Positions 54,765-63,558 of a stretch of DNA of 64,000 nt are shown here, one piece after another (positions within the stretch are counted from its first letter, which is position 1; the number at the start of each line of letters is the position of its first letter). Source of the DNA: Actinoplanes campanulatus (lineage in GTDB: Bacteria > Actinomycetota > Actinomycetes > Mycobacteriales > Micromonosporaceae). Both the position numbers and the translations under genes were made by a program. The notes under the pieces are model-generated. The model saw nothing but the letters and a program-made list of their open reading frames with translations, did not search any database and was not told the DNA's origin. The stretch lies in contig NZ_BMPW01000002.1 in the NCBI RefSeq assembly GCF_014647795.1, positions 186,001-250,000 on the forward strand, in the 5' to 3' direction.

Positions 54765-55394
54765 ATGGGGGAACGTGCGGCGGCCGGCGGTGGCAAGTGG
54801 GTCGATGTCGCGCCCGGGCGGCTGCCACGATGGCTGGAGAACTTCGCGGCGCGCCATGGCCCGTACCGTGAAGAAGGGTTGACGGTGACCGCCGAGGACG
54901 GCGCGTCGGCGACGCTGCACGCGCCCCCGGGAGCCGGGCCGGTCACGACGCTGGCCGAGCTGATCCGGGAAGCGCGGGCGCCGCGACGGCTGGGATTGCT
55001 GCTGGCCCGCAAGGGCGCGGTCGCGGTCGGCATCGCCGACGGCGACGAGCTGGTCGCGTCCAAGGTGGACACCCATTACGTGCAGGGGCGCACGGCCGCG
55101 GGCGGCTGGTCGCAGCAGCGCTTCGCCCGCCGCCGGGACAATCAGGCCAAAGCGGCCGCTGCGGACGCCGCCGGCATCGTGGGGCGCATTCTCCTTCCGG
55201 AGGTACGGACGATGGCCGCGCTCGTGGCCGGAGGTGACCGTGTGGCGGTGGACACCATCCTGGCCGTGCCGCAGCTGAGGGCGGTGGCCGCTCTGCGTAC
55301 CGGAAGGTTGCTGGATGTGCCGGAGCCGCGGCACGCGGTCCTGGTGACCGCCGTGGCCGCGGCTCGCGCCGTGCCGATCCTGATCCGCGAGTGA
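54765..55394 (+). CDS. acVLRF1-type peptidyl-tRNA hydrolase
   Basis: A 209-residue actinobacterial VLRF1/eRF1-fold protein. The hallmark GGWSQQRFARRRDNQAKAAA near residue 112 holds the catalytic Gln of the Vms1-like release loop. Around it are AVGIADGDELVASKVDTHYV and, after it, ILAVPQLRAVAALRTGRLLD. Family knowledge: Vms1 relatives release nascent chains from stalled 60S/50S-tRNA complexes, so a ribosome quality control role is expected here. TAGGGT (54752-54757) lies seven bases before the ATG, a leaderless start. It is divergent from the AlkD-like gene. Confidence 0.86.
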   Translation: MGERAAAGGGKWVDVAPGRLPRWLENFAARHGPYREEGLTVTAEDGASATLHAPPGAGPVTTLAELIREARAPRRLGLLLARKGAVAVGIADGDELVASKVDTHYVQGRTAAGGWSQQRFARRRDNQAKAAAADAAGIVGRILLPEVRTMAALVAGGDRVAVDTILAVPQLRAVAALRTGRLLDVPEPRHAVLVTAVAAARAVPILIRE

Positions 55395-55421
55395 AGCCCT
55401 GCCGATCCTGATCCGGGTGGG

Positions 55422-56327
55422 TCAGGCGACGGCGCCCGCCTTGAAGGTGTCGCACTGCTTCGGGTCGCCGGACTCGTAACCGACGCGGAACCAGTGCTGG
55501 CGCTGCTCGGACGTGCCGTGGGTGAACTGCTCGGGGTCGACCCGGCCGCCACCGCGCTGCTGGAGGGTGTCGTCGCCGATCTGGCCGGCGGCCTGGATGC
55601 CCTCCTGGATGTCGGTGTCGGTGAGGCTCGTGAAGATCTTGTCGCCGTCCTTGTCGGTGGTGTTCGCGGCCGCGTTCGCCCAGGCCCCGGCGTAGCAGTC
55701 GGCCTGGAGCTCCAGCTTCACCGACTCCTGGTTGGCGGAGTCCGGGTCGCGTTCCTGCCGGCGGCGCATCTCGGCCTCGGTGCCGAGCACGTCCTGGATG
55801 TGGTGCCCGTACTCGTGGGCCAGCACGTACGGCTGAGCGAACTCGCCCGGCGCGCCCAACTGCCGGGACAGCACCTGGTAGAAGGAGAGATCGATGTAGA
55901 CCTTGTCGTCGGCCGGGCAGTAGAACGGTCCGACGCCGGAGTCGGCGGCGCCGCAGGCGGTGTTCACCGAGCCCTCGAAGAGGTGAGTCTTGGCCGGGAC
56001 GTACTGCTCGCCGAACGCCTGCGGCAGCTCGTCACGCCAATACGCCTGGATCGACGTCACGTAGAGCCCGTTGCGGCACACCAGCTGCTGGAGCTGCTCC
56101 GCGCCGGTGCTGCACTGGGTGATCGGCTGGCCGGTCGACTCGCCGCCGCCTTCGCCCATCGTGTTGATCCCGAAGTAGCCGCCGACCAGGGCGATGATCA
56201 GGGTGACCACGACGCCGGCGAGGCCGCCACCGCCGATCGGCAGCCCGCCGATGCCACCGCCACCACCCGATCCGCGGCCGTCCTCGATCGATCCGGTGTC
56301 GATGTCGGCGCGTTCGTTGAGTTCCAT
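55422..56327 (-). CDS. Membrane-anchored neutral zinc metallopeptidase (YpfJ/KPN_02809 family)
   Basis: A 301-residue putative metalloprotease. The cytoplasmic N-terminus is Gly-rich (GRGSGGGGGIGGLPIGGG), followed by one membrane segment (GVVVTLIIALVGGYFGI) and an exterior catalytic domain. The zinc motif is VLAHEYGHHIQDVLG near residue 175, with a third ligand in LELQADCYAGAWA. Four or more cysteines (CSTGAEQ, LVCRNG, ACGAAD, FYCPADD) may form disulfides outside. Substrates are unknown. AAGGTGG precedes the ATG at 56327. It is divergent from the ABC-F gene. Confidence 0.92.
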   Translation of the reverse strand: MELNERADIDTGSIEDGRGSGGGGGIGGLPIGGGGLAGVVVTLIIALVGGYFGINTMGEGGGESTGQPITQCSTGAEQLQQLVCRNGLYVTSIQAYWRDELPQAFGEQYVPAKTHLFEGSVNTACGAADSGVGPFYCPADDKVYIDLSFYQVLSRQLGAPGEFAQPYVLAHEYGHHIQDVLGTEAEMRRRQERDPDSANQESVKLELQADCYAGAWANAAANTTDKDGDKIFTSLTDTDIQEGIQAAGQIGDDTLQQRGGGRVDPEQFTHGTSEQRQHWFRVGYESGDPKQCDTFKAGAVA

Positions 56328-56413
56328 AGTCGTCCCACCTTCACCACGGTTGCCCGGCGGGTTACCCGTTGATCTTGTGAATTAATCGAGTGGGAGGTGC
56401 CGTGGCGGCCCGG

Positions 56414-56496
56414 TAGTATGGCCGCGTGCTGCTCTGCGAAGGCTGACCTGCCCCGGCGCCGACCGTCATCTGCGATGGCCGGCGCTTTTCTGCGCC
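56414..56496 (+). promoter_or_regulatory. Leaderless promoter, mini-ORF and attenuator before the ABC-F gene
   Basis: TAGTAT (56414-56419) is six bases from a GTG that opens a seven-codon frame, MLLCEG-stop (56426-56446). Downstream GCGCCG (56456-56461) pairs with CGGCGC (56480-56485), extended by CC/GG and ATC/GAT pairs, and is followed by TTTT: an intrinsic terminator. GGCGC (56481-56485) can instead pair with GCGCC (56492-56496). The set looks like translation-dependent attenuation. Confidence 0.55.
56426..56446 (+). CDS. Probable leader peptide MLLCEG
   Basis: Six residues from a GTG that coincides with the expected transcript start, ending 86 bases before the ABC-F ATG. Ribosome stalling here by an antibiotic or by lack of Cys-tRNA would alter the downstream hairpin. 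Inferred from layout only. Confidence 0.4.
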   Translation: MLLCEG

Positions 56497-56531
56497 CTGA
56501 GTCAGCCGTCTCACCGAGAGCGAGAAACCTC

Positions 56532-58136
<1,605 letters not shown>

Positions 58137-58541
58137 GCCGGGATCATTGCCGATCGTCAGTTGTCAACAGGTGCCCACACAGACAGTGCGATGTTCGGGC
58201 GTTTGCCAACAGGTCGGGCGCTCGGGCGGGGCTCGGTCCCAAGGTCGAGTGTCACGCCATGGAGCGATCACAGCACTCTCCGGAGCGATCGAGGGCCTCC
58301 CCTCGATCGAGTGTTTCCGCAGGTGATCGATGGTCTTGGGCGGTGGCCCCGCCGCCCGGAAATGCCTTCCGGGAGGCTGCCGGCAAACTGTCTGACATTG
58401 ATGCCGGTGGTAACCGTCAAGTTCCTGACAGTAATAAATGGGCACGTTCACGGGGGCTAGATGCCTGGCGCATGATCGTTCGAGACGGTGTAATAGGAGG
58501 GACCGTATCTGACCGCACTGTCTGCGACGTGAGGATTCAAG
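58137..58541. other. 405-base intergenic region with one clear hairpin
   Basis: No gene supported. CGATCGAGGG (58286-58295) and CCCTCGATCG (58300-58309) form a ten-pair stem. CTGTC (58389) and GACAG (58429) mark a weaker inverted repeat followed by AT-rich TAATAAAT, so the promoter of the HTH gene probably starts near 58430-58490. A 24-codon frame opening at 58438 lacks a ribosome binding site. Confidence 0.5.
58286..58309. terminator. Hairpin downstream of ABC-F gene
   Basis: A ten-pair perfect stem with a CCTC loop, 150 bases after the ABC-F stop. No T-run, so termination is uncertain. Confidence 0.4.
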
Positions 58542-58769
58542 ATGGCAGCCACTGGCACAGCTACCAGTACTGAGAAGGGTCGTCGAATCGTCGGTAGCGA
58601 GCGGCAGTCGCTCGCCAAGGACCTGGTGAAGCGTTACACCTCCGGCGAGAGCATCCGCGCGCTGGCCGCTTCCACCGGCCGTTCCTACGGATTCGTCCAC
58701 CGCGTGCTCACCGAGTCGGGTGTTCAGTTGCGCCAGCGTGGCGGCGCCCGCCGCCGTAAGAAGGCGTGA
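58542..58769 (+). CDS. Small helix-turn-helix DNA-binding protein
   Basis: A 75-residue basic protein conserved across actinobacteria as far as I recall. After a short Ala/Thr tail it has KGRRIVGSERQSLAKDLVKR, then the HTH YTSGESIRALAASTGRSYGFVHRVL and a basic end (RQRGGARRRKKA). The HTH resembles the Hin/IS630-type resolvase fold. GAGG lies eight bases before the ATG. Its stop overlaps the enoyl-CoA hydratase start, so it is co-translated with a metabolic enzyme. Targets are unknown. Confidence 0.88.
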   Translation: MAATGTATSTEKGRRIVGSERQSLAKDLVKRYTSGESIRALAASTGRSYGFVHRVLTESGVQLRQRGGARRRKKA

Positions 58770-59557
58770 CGACCGACAACGCTCGACCCAGTTCCACCGA
58801 CGACGTCGGCGTTCGCTACGAACAGGACGGGCCGGTCGCGACGGTGACGTTGTGTCGGCCCGACGTTCTCAATGCCCAGACTCCGGCCATGTGGACGGAA
58901 CTCGGCAACATTTCACGAAAATTACCGGGTGACGTCCGGGTCGTCATTGTCCGGGGCGAGGGACGCGCGTTTTCCGCCGGCCTGGATCTGTCGGTGGCAC
59001 GTGGCGACGGCGATTCTTCTCTGGCCGTCCTGGCACAGTTGTCCGCGTCCGAGTGCGCGGATCGGATTGCCGGGTTCCAGACCGCGTTCACCTGGTTGCG
59101 CAGTCCGTCCATTGTGACGATTGCCGCTGTGCAAGGACATGCGATCGGCGCCGGCTTCCAGCTTGCGCTGAACTGTGACATGCGGGTCCTCGCCGACGAC
59201 GCGCGGTTCTCCATGGCCGAGGTCACCCTCGGGCTGGTTCCCGATCTGGGCGGTACGAAACGGCTCACCGAGCTGGTCGGCCCGTCCCGGGCGCTGGAGA
59301 TATGCGTGACCGGCCGGCGGATGGCGGCCGACGAGGCGGACCGGATCGGCCTGGCGACGGCCGTGGTCCCCCGAGCCGAACTGGACGGGGCGGTGGCCGA
59401 CCTCGCCGCGGCGGTGCTGGCCGCGGACGGCGGCGCGGTCGCCGAGATCAAGGGCCTGCTCGCGGGTGCGCCCCTGCGGTCGTACGCGGAGCAGGACCGG
59501 GCCGAGCGCGAAGCACAGACCCGCAGGTTGAGCGACCTGCTGGGTTCCGGGGAGTAG
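58766..59557 (+). CDS. Enoyl-CoA hydratase/isomerase family protein
   Basis: A 263-residue crotonase-fold enzyme. The oxyanion-hole motifs are GEGRAFSAGLDLSVARGD near residue 65 and AVQGHAIGAGFQLALNCDMR near 120. The acid residue in the third block is in MAEVTLGLVPDLGGTKRL; the Glu/Asp pattern fits hydratases or isomerases but does not fix the reaction. The GTG overlaps the HTH gene stop (GTGA). An inverted repeat directly follows its stop and covers the ribosome binding site of the ABC exporter gene. Confidence 0.9.
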   Translation: MTTDNARPSSTDDVGVRYEQDGPVATVTLCRPDVLNAQTPAMWTELGNISRKLPGDVRVVIVRGEGRAFSAGLDLSVARGDGDSSLAVLAQLSASECADRIAGFQTAFTWLRSPSIVTIAAVQGHAIGAGFQLALNCDMRVLADDARFSMAEVTLGLVPDLGGTKRLTELVGPSRALEICVTGRRMAADEADRIGLATAVVPRAELDGAVADLAAAVLAADGGAVAEIKGLLAGAPLRSYAEQDRAEREAQTRRLSDLLGSGE

Positions 59558-59558
59558 A

Positions 59559-59629
59559 TCACCTCCCGGGATTGTCGTACCCACGGGGCAGACTGTGTGC
59601 TGCCCCGTCGAACGGCACCCGGGAGGTGA
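59559..59629 (+). promoter_or_regulatory. Nested inverted repeat hiding the ABC exporter ribosome binding site
   Basis: TCACCTCCCGGG (59559-59570) is an exact reverse complement of CCCGGGAGGTGA (59618-59629), which contains the GGGAGG ribosome binding site of the ATG at 59631. Inside lies a second stem, ACGGGGCAG (59583-59591) with CTGCCCCGT (59600-59608). In the folded mRNA the ribosome binding site is fully paired, suggesting translational control. Confidence 0.62.
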
Positions 59630-59630
59630 C

Positions 59631-61529
59631 ATGTCCAGCTGGAGTGTCCTGCGCTCGATTCAGAACGCGGACCGGGTCAGCCGGCACCGTGTGCGCAAGG
59701 GCACGTCGGGGCGGATCCTGCGGTTCGCCGTGCCGTACCGGCGTGACATCGCGGTGTTCCTGCTGACCGTGGTGCTCGCCGCCGGGATCGGCGTGGCCAC
59801 CCCGCTGCTCGCCGGCGACGTGATCAACGCGATCACCGCCGGCCGAGCGGACGAGGTGATCCGGATCGCCCTGGTGATCGCCGGGCTGGCCGTCGCCGAG
59901 GCGCTGCTGTCGCTCGCCCAGCGGTGGTATTCGGCACGCATCGGCGAGGGCATCATCCTCGACCTGCGCACCCGGGTCTACGACCACGTGCAGCGCATGC
60001 CGTTGCAGTTCTTCGCGCGCACCCAGACCGGCGCCCTGGTCAGCCGGCTCAACAACGACGTCGTCGGCGCGCAGCGGGCCTTCACGTCGACGCTCTCCGG
60101 CGTGGTCAGCAACGTCATCCAGCTGGTCCTCACGGCCGGGGTGATGTTCACCCTGTCCTGGCAGATCACCGCCCTGTCGCTGTTCCTGCTGCCGGTCTTC
60201 ATCGTGCCGGCGCGACGGGTGGGCAAGCGGCTCGCCGAGATCACCCGGGAGTCGTACAACCTCGACGCGAAGATGAACGCGACGATGACCGAGCGGTTCA
60301 ACGTCTCCGGCGCGCTGCTCGTCAAGCTCTTCGGGCGGCCGGAGGTCGAGGCGGCCCGGTTCGGCGAGCGCGCCGGCCGGGTCCGCGACATCGGCGTCCA
60401 GCAGGCGATGTATTCCCGGACCTTCTTCGTCGCGATGCTGCTCGTCGCTTCGCTCGCGCAGGCGCTGACGTACGGGCTGGGCGGCTGGCTGGCGGTCCGC
60501 GGCGACGTCTCGGCCGGCACCGTCGTCACCCTGGCGTTGCTGCTCACCCGGTTGTATGGTCCGCTCACCGCGCTCAGCAACGTCCGGGTCGACGTGATGA
60601 GCGCGCTGGTCTCCTTCGACCGGGTCTTCGAGGTTCTGGACCTGCGACCGGGCATCGCCGAGAAGCCGGGCGCCATACCCATCCCGGCCGGCTCCGGGCT
60701 CATCGAGTTCCGGGACGCCCGGTTCCGCTACCCCAGCGCCGCCGAGGTGTCGCTCGCCACCCTGGAGGACGTCGCCACCCTCGACCACCGGGAGAACGAG
60801 GAGGTCCTCGCCGGCCTCGACTTCACCGTCGAGCCGGGGCAGATGGTCGCGCTCGTCGGCCCGTCCGGCGCCGGCAAGTCCACCACGTCGATGCTGGTCT
60901 CCCGGGTCTACGACGTGACCGGCGGCTCGGTCCGGATCGGTGGGGTCGACGTGCGCGACGCCACCCTCGAGTCACTGCGCGACACCGTCGGCGTCGTCAC
61001 CCAGGACTCGCATCTGTTCCACGAGAGCATCGCCGACAACCTTCGGTATGCACGACCAGGCGCCACCGAGGAGCAGATGTGGGACGCGCTCACCGGCGCG
61101 CGGATCGCCGGGCTGGTGCGGGCCCTGCCGGACGGGCTCGACACCGTGGTGGGGGAGCGCGGCTACCGGTTCTCCGGCGGGGAGAAACAGCGGCTCGCCA
61201 TCGCCCGGCTGCTGCTCAAACAGCCGTCGATCGTGATCCTCGACGAGGCCACCGCCCACCTGGACAGCGAATCCGAGGCGGCCGTGCAGAGGGCGCTCGG
61301 CGAAGCGCTGCGCGGGCGGACGGCGCTGGTCATCGCGCACCGGCTCTCCACCATTCGGGAGGCCGACCAGATTCTGGTTCTGGACAGGGGACGCATCGTC
61401 GAGCGCGGCCGGCACGAGGAGTTGATCGTCGCGGGTGGGCTCTACGCCGATCTCTACCGGACCCAGTTCGCGGAACTCCCGTCGCGGGAGATGGCGGTCG
61501 GGCCACTCGCCGGTGACGATCGTGGTTAG
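59631..61529 (+). CDS. ABC exporter, fused permease and ATPase (ABCB type)
   Basis: A 632-residue half transporter. Six membrane helices cover about residues 40-320 (IAVFLLTVVLAAGIGVATPL onward). The ATPase has Walker A VGPSGAGKSTTSMLV near 420, Q-loop GVVTQDSHLF, signature FSGGEKQRLAIARLL and Walker B IVILDEATAHLD, then the H-loop IAHRLSTIREAD. It should work as a homodimer or with a partner, exporting lipids, drugs or peptides; no substrate is evident. The insertion ATLEDVATLDHRENEEVL before the ATPase is a little unusual. The ATG at 59631 has GGGAGG within a hairpin. Confidence 0.93.
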   Translation: MSSWSVLRSIQNADRVSRHRVRKGTSGRILRFAVPYRRDIAVFLLTVVLAAGIGVATPLLAGDVINAITAGRADEVIRIALVIAGLAVAEALLSLAQRWYSARIGEGIILDLRTRVYDHVQRMPLQFFARTQTGALVSRLNNDVVGAQRAFTSTLSGVVSNVIQLVLTAGVMFTLSWQITALSLFLLPVFIVPARRVGKRLAEITRESYNLDAKMNATMTERFNVSGALLVKLFGRPEVEAARFGERAGRVRDIGVQQAMYSRTFFVAMLLVASLAQALTYGLGGWLAVRGDVSAGTVVTLALLLTRLYGPLTALSNVRVDVMSALVSFDRVFEVLDLRPGIAEKPGAIPIPAGSGLIEFRDARFRYPSAAEVSLATLEDVATLDHRENEEVLAGLDFTVEPGQMVALVGPSGAGKSTTSMLVSRVYDVTGGSVRIGGVDVRDATLESLRDTVGVVTQDSHLFHESIADNLRYARPGATEEQMWDALTGARIAGLVRALPDGLDTVVGERGYRFSGGEKQRLAIARLLLKQPSIVILDEATAHLDSESEAAVQRALGEALRGRTALVIAHRLSTIREADQILVLDRGRIVERGRHEELIVAGGLYADLYRTQFAELPSREMAVGPLAGDDRG

Positions 61530-61598
61530 GGCCCGTCCGGCCGGGTCCGCCACGTGTGCGATCGAGGCCTGGTGCGAGGGGGTCGGCTGGACCGGCTC

Positions 61599-63074
61599 TT
61601 ACCGTGATCGCCACGGCTTGGCGGGGCGATGGTGGGCGGGGTGACGGTGGAGCAGGCCGCGCGCCGGTAGCACACCGGCCGGGTGAGGGGACCCGGCACG
61701 CTCCGGGGCCGCTGGGGCGGTCGCGTCCTCGCCGGAATCCGGCGGGCCGGCGTGTGGGCCCGTGGTGGACCGGGCCGGATCGGGAGCGGCGCTCGGCGGC
61801 CGTGTGGCGGCTTCGGGTGGTTCCTCCGCGGTTCCGGCCTCGCTGCTGTCGTCGTCGGCCGGGGCGAGAACGCTACCGGGCGCGGTGGCGGTGGCCGTCG
61901 GCTGGCCGTTGTGCCATGCGAAGCGGGCGGCCAGGGGCTTCGCGGTCAGGCCGTGAGCGAAGACACTGAACAGGACGGTCAGACCGATCACGGCGACGGC
62001 GCGGTCCGCCTGCGGGCCGAGATCCTCCACCGCGAGCATGGCGAAGACGATCGACGCCAGGCCGCGGGGCCCGAACCAGCTGATGAAGGCGATCGTCCGG
62101 AGTGGAAGGCCGGTGCCGATCAGGGACAGCCCGGCCGGCAGCATCCGGATCACCGTCAGGCTCAGGAGCGCGTACCCGATCACCAGCCAGTCGGTGTGGG
62201 CGATGACGATCGGCACCGCGGCCGCACCGAAGATCAACCAGGTCAGCAGGGAGGCCAGGCCGGCGGTCTGCTCGACGTAGAAGACCTCGCGCGCGCTGCC
62301 CCGGCCGGCCGCCGCCCCGAACACGATGCCGGCCACGAAAGCGGCGACGAAACCGTTGCCGTCCAGCCAGTGCGTTCCGGTGTAGACGGCCAGGGCCAGC
62401 GCCAGCACGCCCGGCCCGGCGAAATCCTCGGACGCCCAGCCCCGGGCCCGGGCGGTGCGCATGGCCCGGCCGCCCACCAGCCCGGCACCGATACCGACGG
62501 CCACGCCGATCGCCAGTTCGCCGATCGCCGCCTGCGGGCCTGCGACCGTGGCGGTGGCCGCGCCGGCGATCGCCAGCGACACGACCGGGGTCGCGATGCC
62601 GTCGTTGAGTCCACTCTCCACATTGAGCGTCCGGCGGATCCGCTCCGGCACCGACGGGTCGGACATCACCGCCGCGCCCAGGGCCGCGTCCGTCGGGGCC
62701 AGGGCGGCACCGATCAGGAGCGCGAGCCAGAATCCCAGCTCGCCGAAGAACGCGGCCGCCAGCAGCGTGCCCACCGCGATCGTCAGCGGCAGGCCGATCC
62801 CCAGCAGGCGTGCGAAGAGGCCCAGGTCGGCGCGGAACTCCGGCAACCCCACCCGGGACGCGTCGGCGAACAGCACCCAGACCAGGGTGATCTCGGCCAG
62901 CAGCCGGACCACCTCACGGGTGGCCTCCGGATCGGGCACCGGGCCGGTGGAGAGCAGCAGGCCGGCGCTGACGAACAGGATCGGCGCGGTGAGGTCGGCG
63001 CGACCCAGCCGCGCCGACCACAACCCCCAACCGAAGACGGCGAGCAGCACCATCGCCGCCGCCGCTTCGTTCAT
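61599..63074 (-). CDS. Cation:proton antiporter (NhaP/CPA1 type)
   Basis: A 491-residue antiporter with about twelve membrane helices. The transport-site region is LIGAALAPTDAALGAAVMSD near residue 140 and RTLNVESGLNDGIATPVVSL near 170, where the ND pair marks the CPA1 type. FISWFGPRGLASIVFAMLAV near 335 is also typical. The last 100 residues are disordered, Pro/Ala/Ser-rich. It exchanges Na+ or K+ for H+ for pH and salt homeostasis. The ATG at 63074 is chosen over the frame start at 63206 because ATCGGGG lies upstream and the protein then begins at the first helix. Confidence 0.9.
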   Translation of the reverse strand: MNEAAAAMVLLAVFGWGLWSARLGRADLTAPILFVSAGLLLSTGPVPDPEATREVVRLLAEITLVWVLFADASRVGLPEFRADLGLFARLLGIGLPLTIAVGTLLAAAFFGELGFWLALLIGAALAPTDAALGAAVMSDPSVPERIRRTLNVESGLNDGIATPVVSLAIAGAATATVAGPQAAIGELAIGVAVGIGAGLVGGRAMRTARARGWASEDFAGPGVLALALAVYTGTHWLDGNGFVAAFVAGIVFGAAAGRGSAREVFYVEQTAGLASLLTWLIFGAAAVPIVIAHTDWLVIGYALLSLTVIRMLPAGLSLIGTGLPLRTIAFISWFGPRGLASIVFAMLAVEDLGPQADRAVAVIGLTVLFSVFAHGLTAKPLAARFAWHNGQPTATATAPGSVLAPADDDSSEAGTAEEPPEAATRPPSAAPDPARSTTGPHAGPPDSGEDATAPAAPERAGSPHPAGVLPARGLLHRHPAHHRPAKPWRSR

Positions 63075-63158
63075 GCCCCGATCAGACCGTGCGACGGGTG
63101 CGACCGGATCACCCCGGCCGGATGAGCGCTCCGGTGCCCGAAATCGAAGGTACTGGAT

Positions 63159-63164
63159 TAGGCT
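63159..63164 (+). promoter_or_regulatory. -10 element for leaderless RidA gene
   Basis: TAGGCT ends seven bases before the ATG at 63172; the same hexamer and spacing occur before the small protein at 40592. Confidence 0.5.
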
Positions 63165-63171
63165 CGGCCGG

Positions 63172-63558
63172 ATGGAGACGGTCGCGCGCAATCCGGTCGA
63201 CGGCATCTATCCGGCCACCGGCGACTACGTGCACGCCATGGAGGTTCGAGGGGCGCAGCGGATGCTCTTCGTCTCCGGGACGATGGGGCTCGATCCGGGT
63301 GGGCGGCCGGGCGCGGATCTCACCGAACAGCTCGAACTCGTCTGGAACAACATCCGCGCCATCCTGGCCTCGGCGGAGATGACGGTGGACAACATCGTCC
63401 GCCAGACCAGCTACCTGCGGGACGTGTCCTACGCCGGGGAGAACGCGGCGGCCCGGGTTGCGGCGCTCGGCGGGCGTGCCATTCCGACCACGGCGATCGT
63501 CGTACAGACGCTGGAGAGCGATTGGCTCATCGAGCTGGAGATCATCGCTGTCGCCTGA
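63172..63558 (+). CDS. RidA family protein (enamine/imine deaminase type)
   Basis: A 128-residue RidA/YjgF protein. Typical features are MLFVSGTMGLDPGGRPGADL, the trimer-interface segment LVWNNIRAILASAEMTVDNI, and the C-terminal block GGRAIPTTAIVVQTLESDWL followed by IELEIIAVA. The usual catalytic Arg (in RPA-x-T type motifs) is replaced by Ile/Pro here (RAIPTTAIV), so classical 2-aminoacrylate deaminase activity is doubtful. The ATG at 63172 has a leaderless -10. Its 3' end overlaps the convergent Mug gene by 17 bases. Confidence 0.88.
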   Translation: METVARNPVDGIYPATGDYVHAMEVRGAQRMLFVSGTMGLDPGGRPGADLTEQLELVWNNIRAILASAEMTVDNIVRQTSYLRDVSYAGENAAARVAALGGRAIPTTAIVVQTLESDWLIELEIIAVA

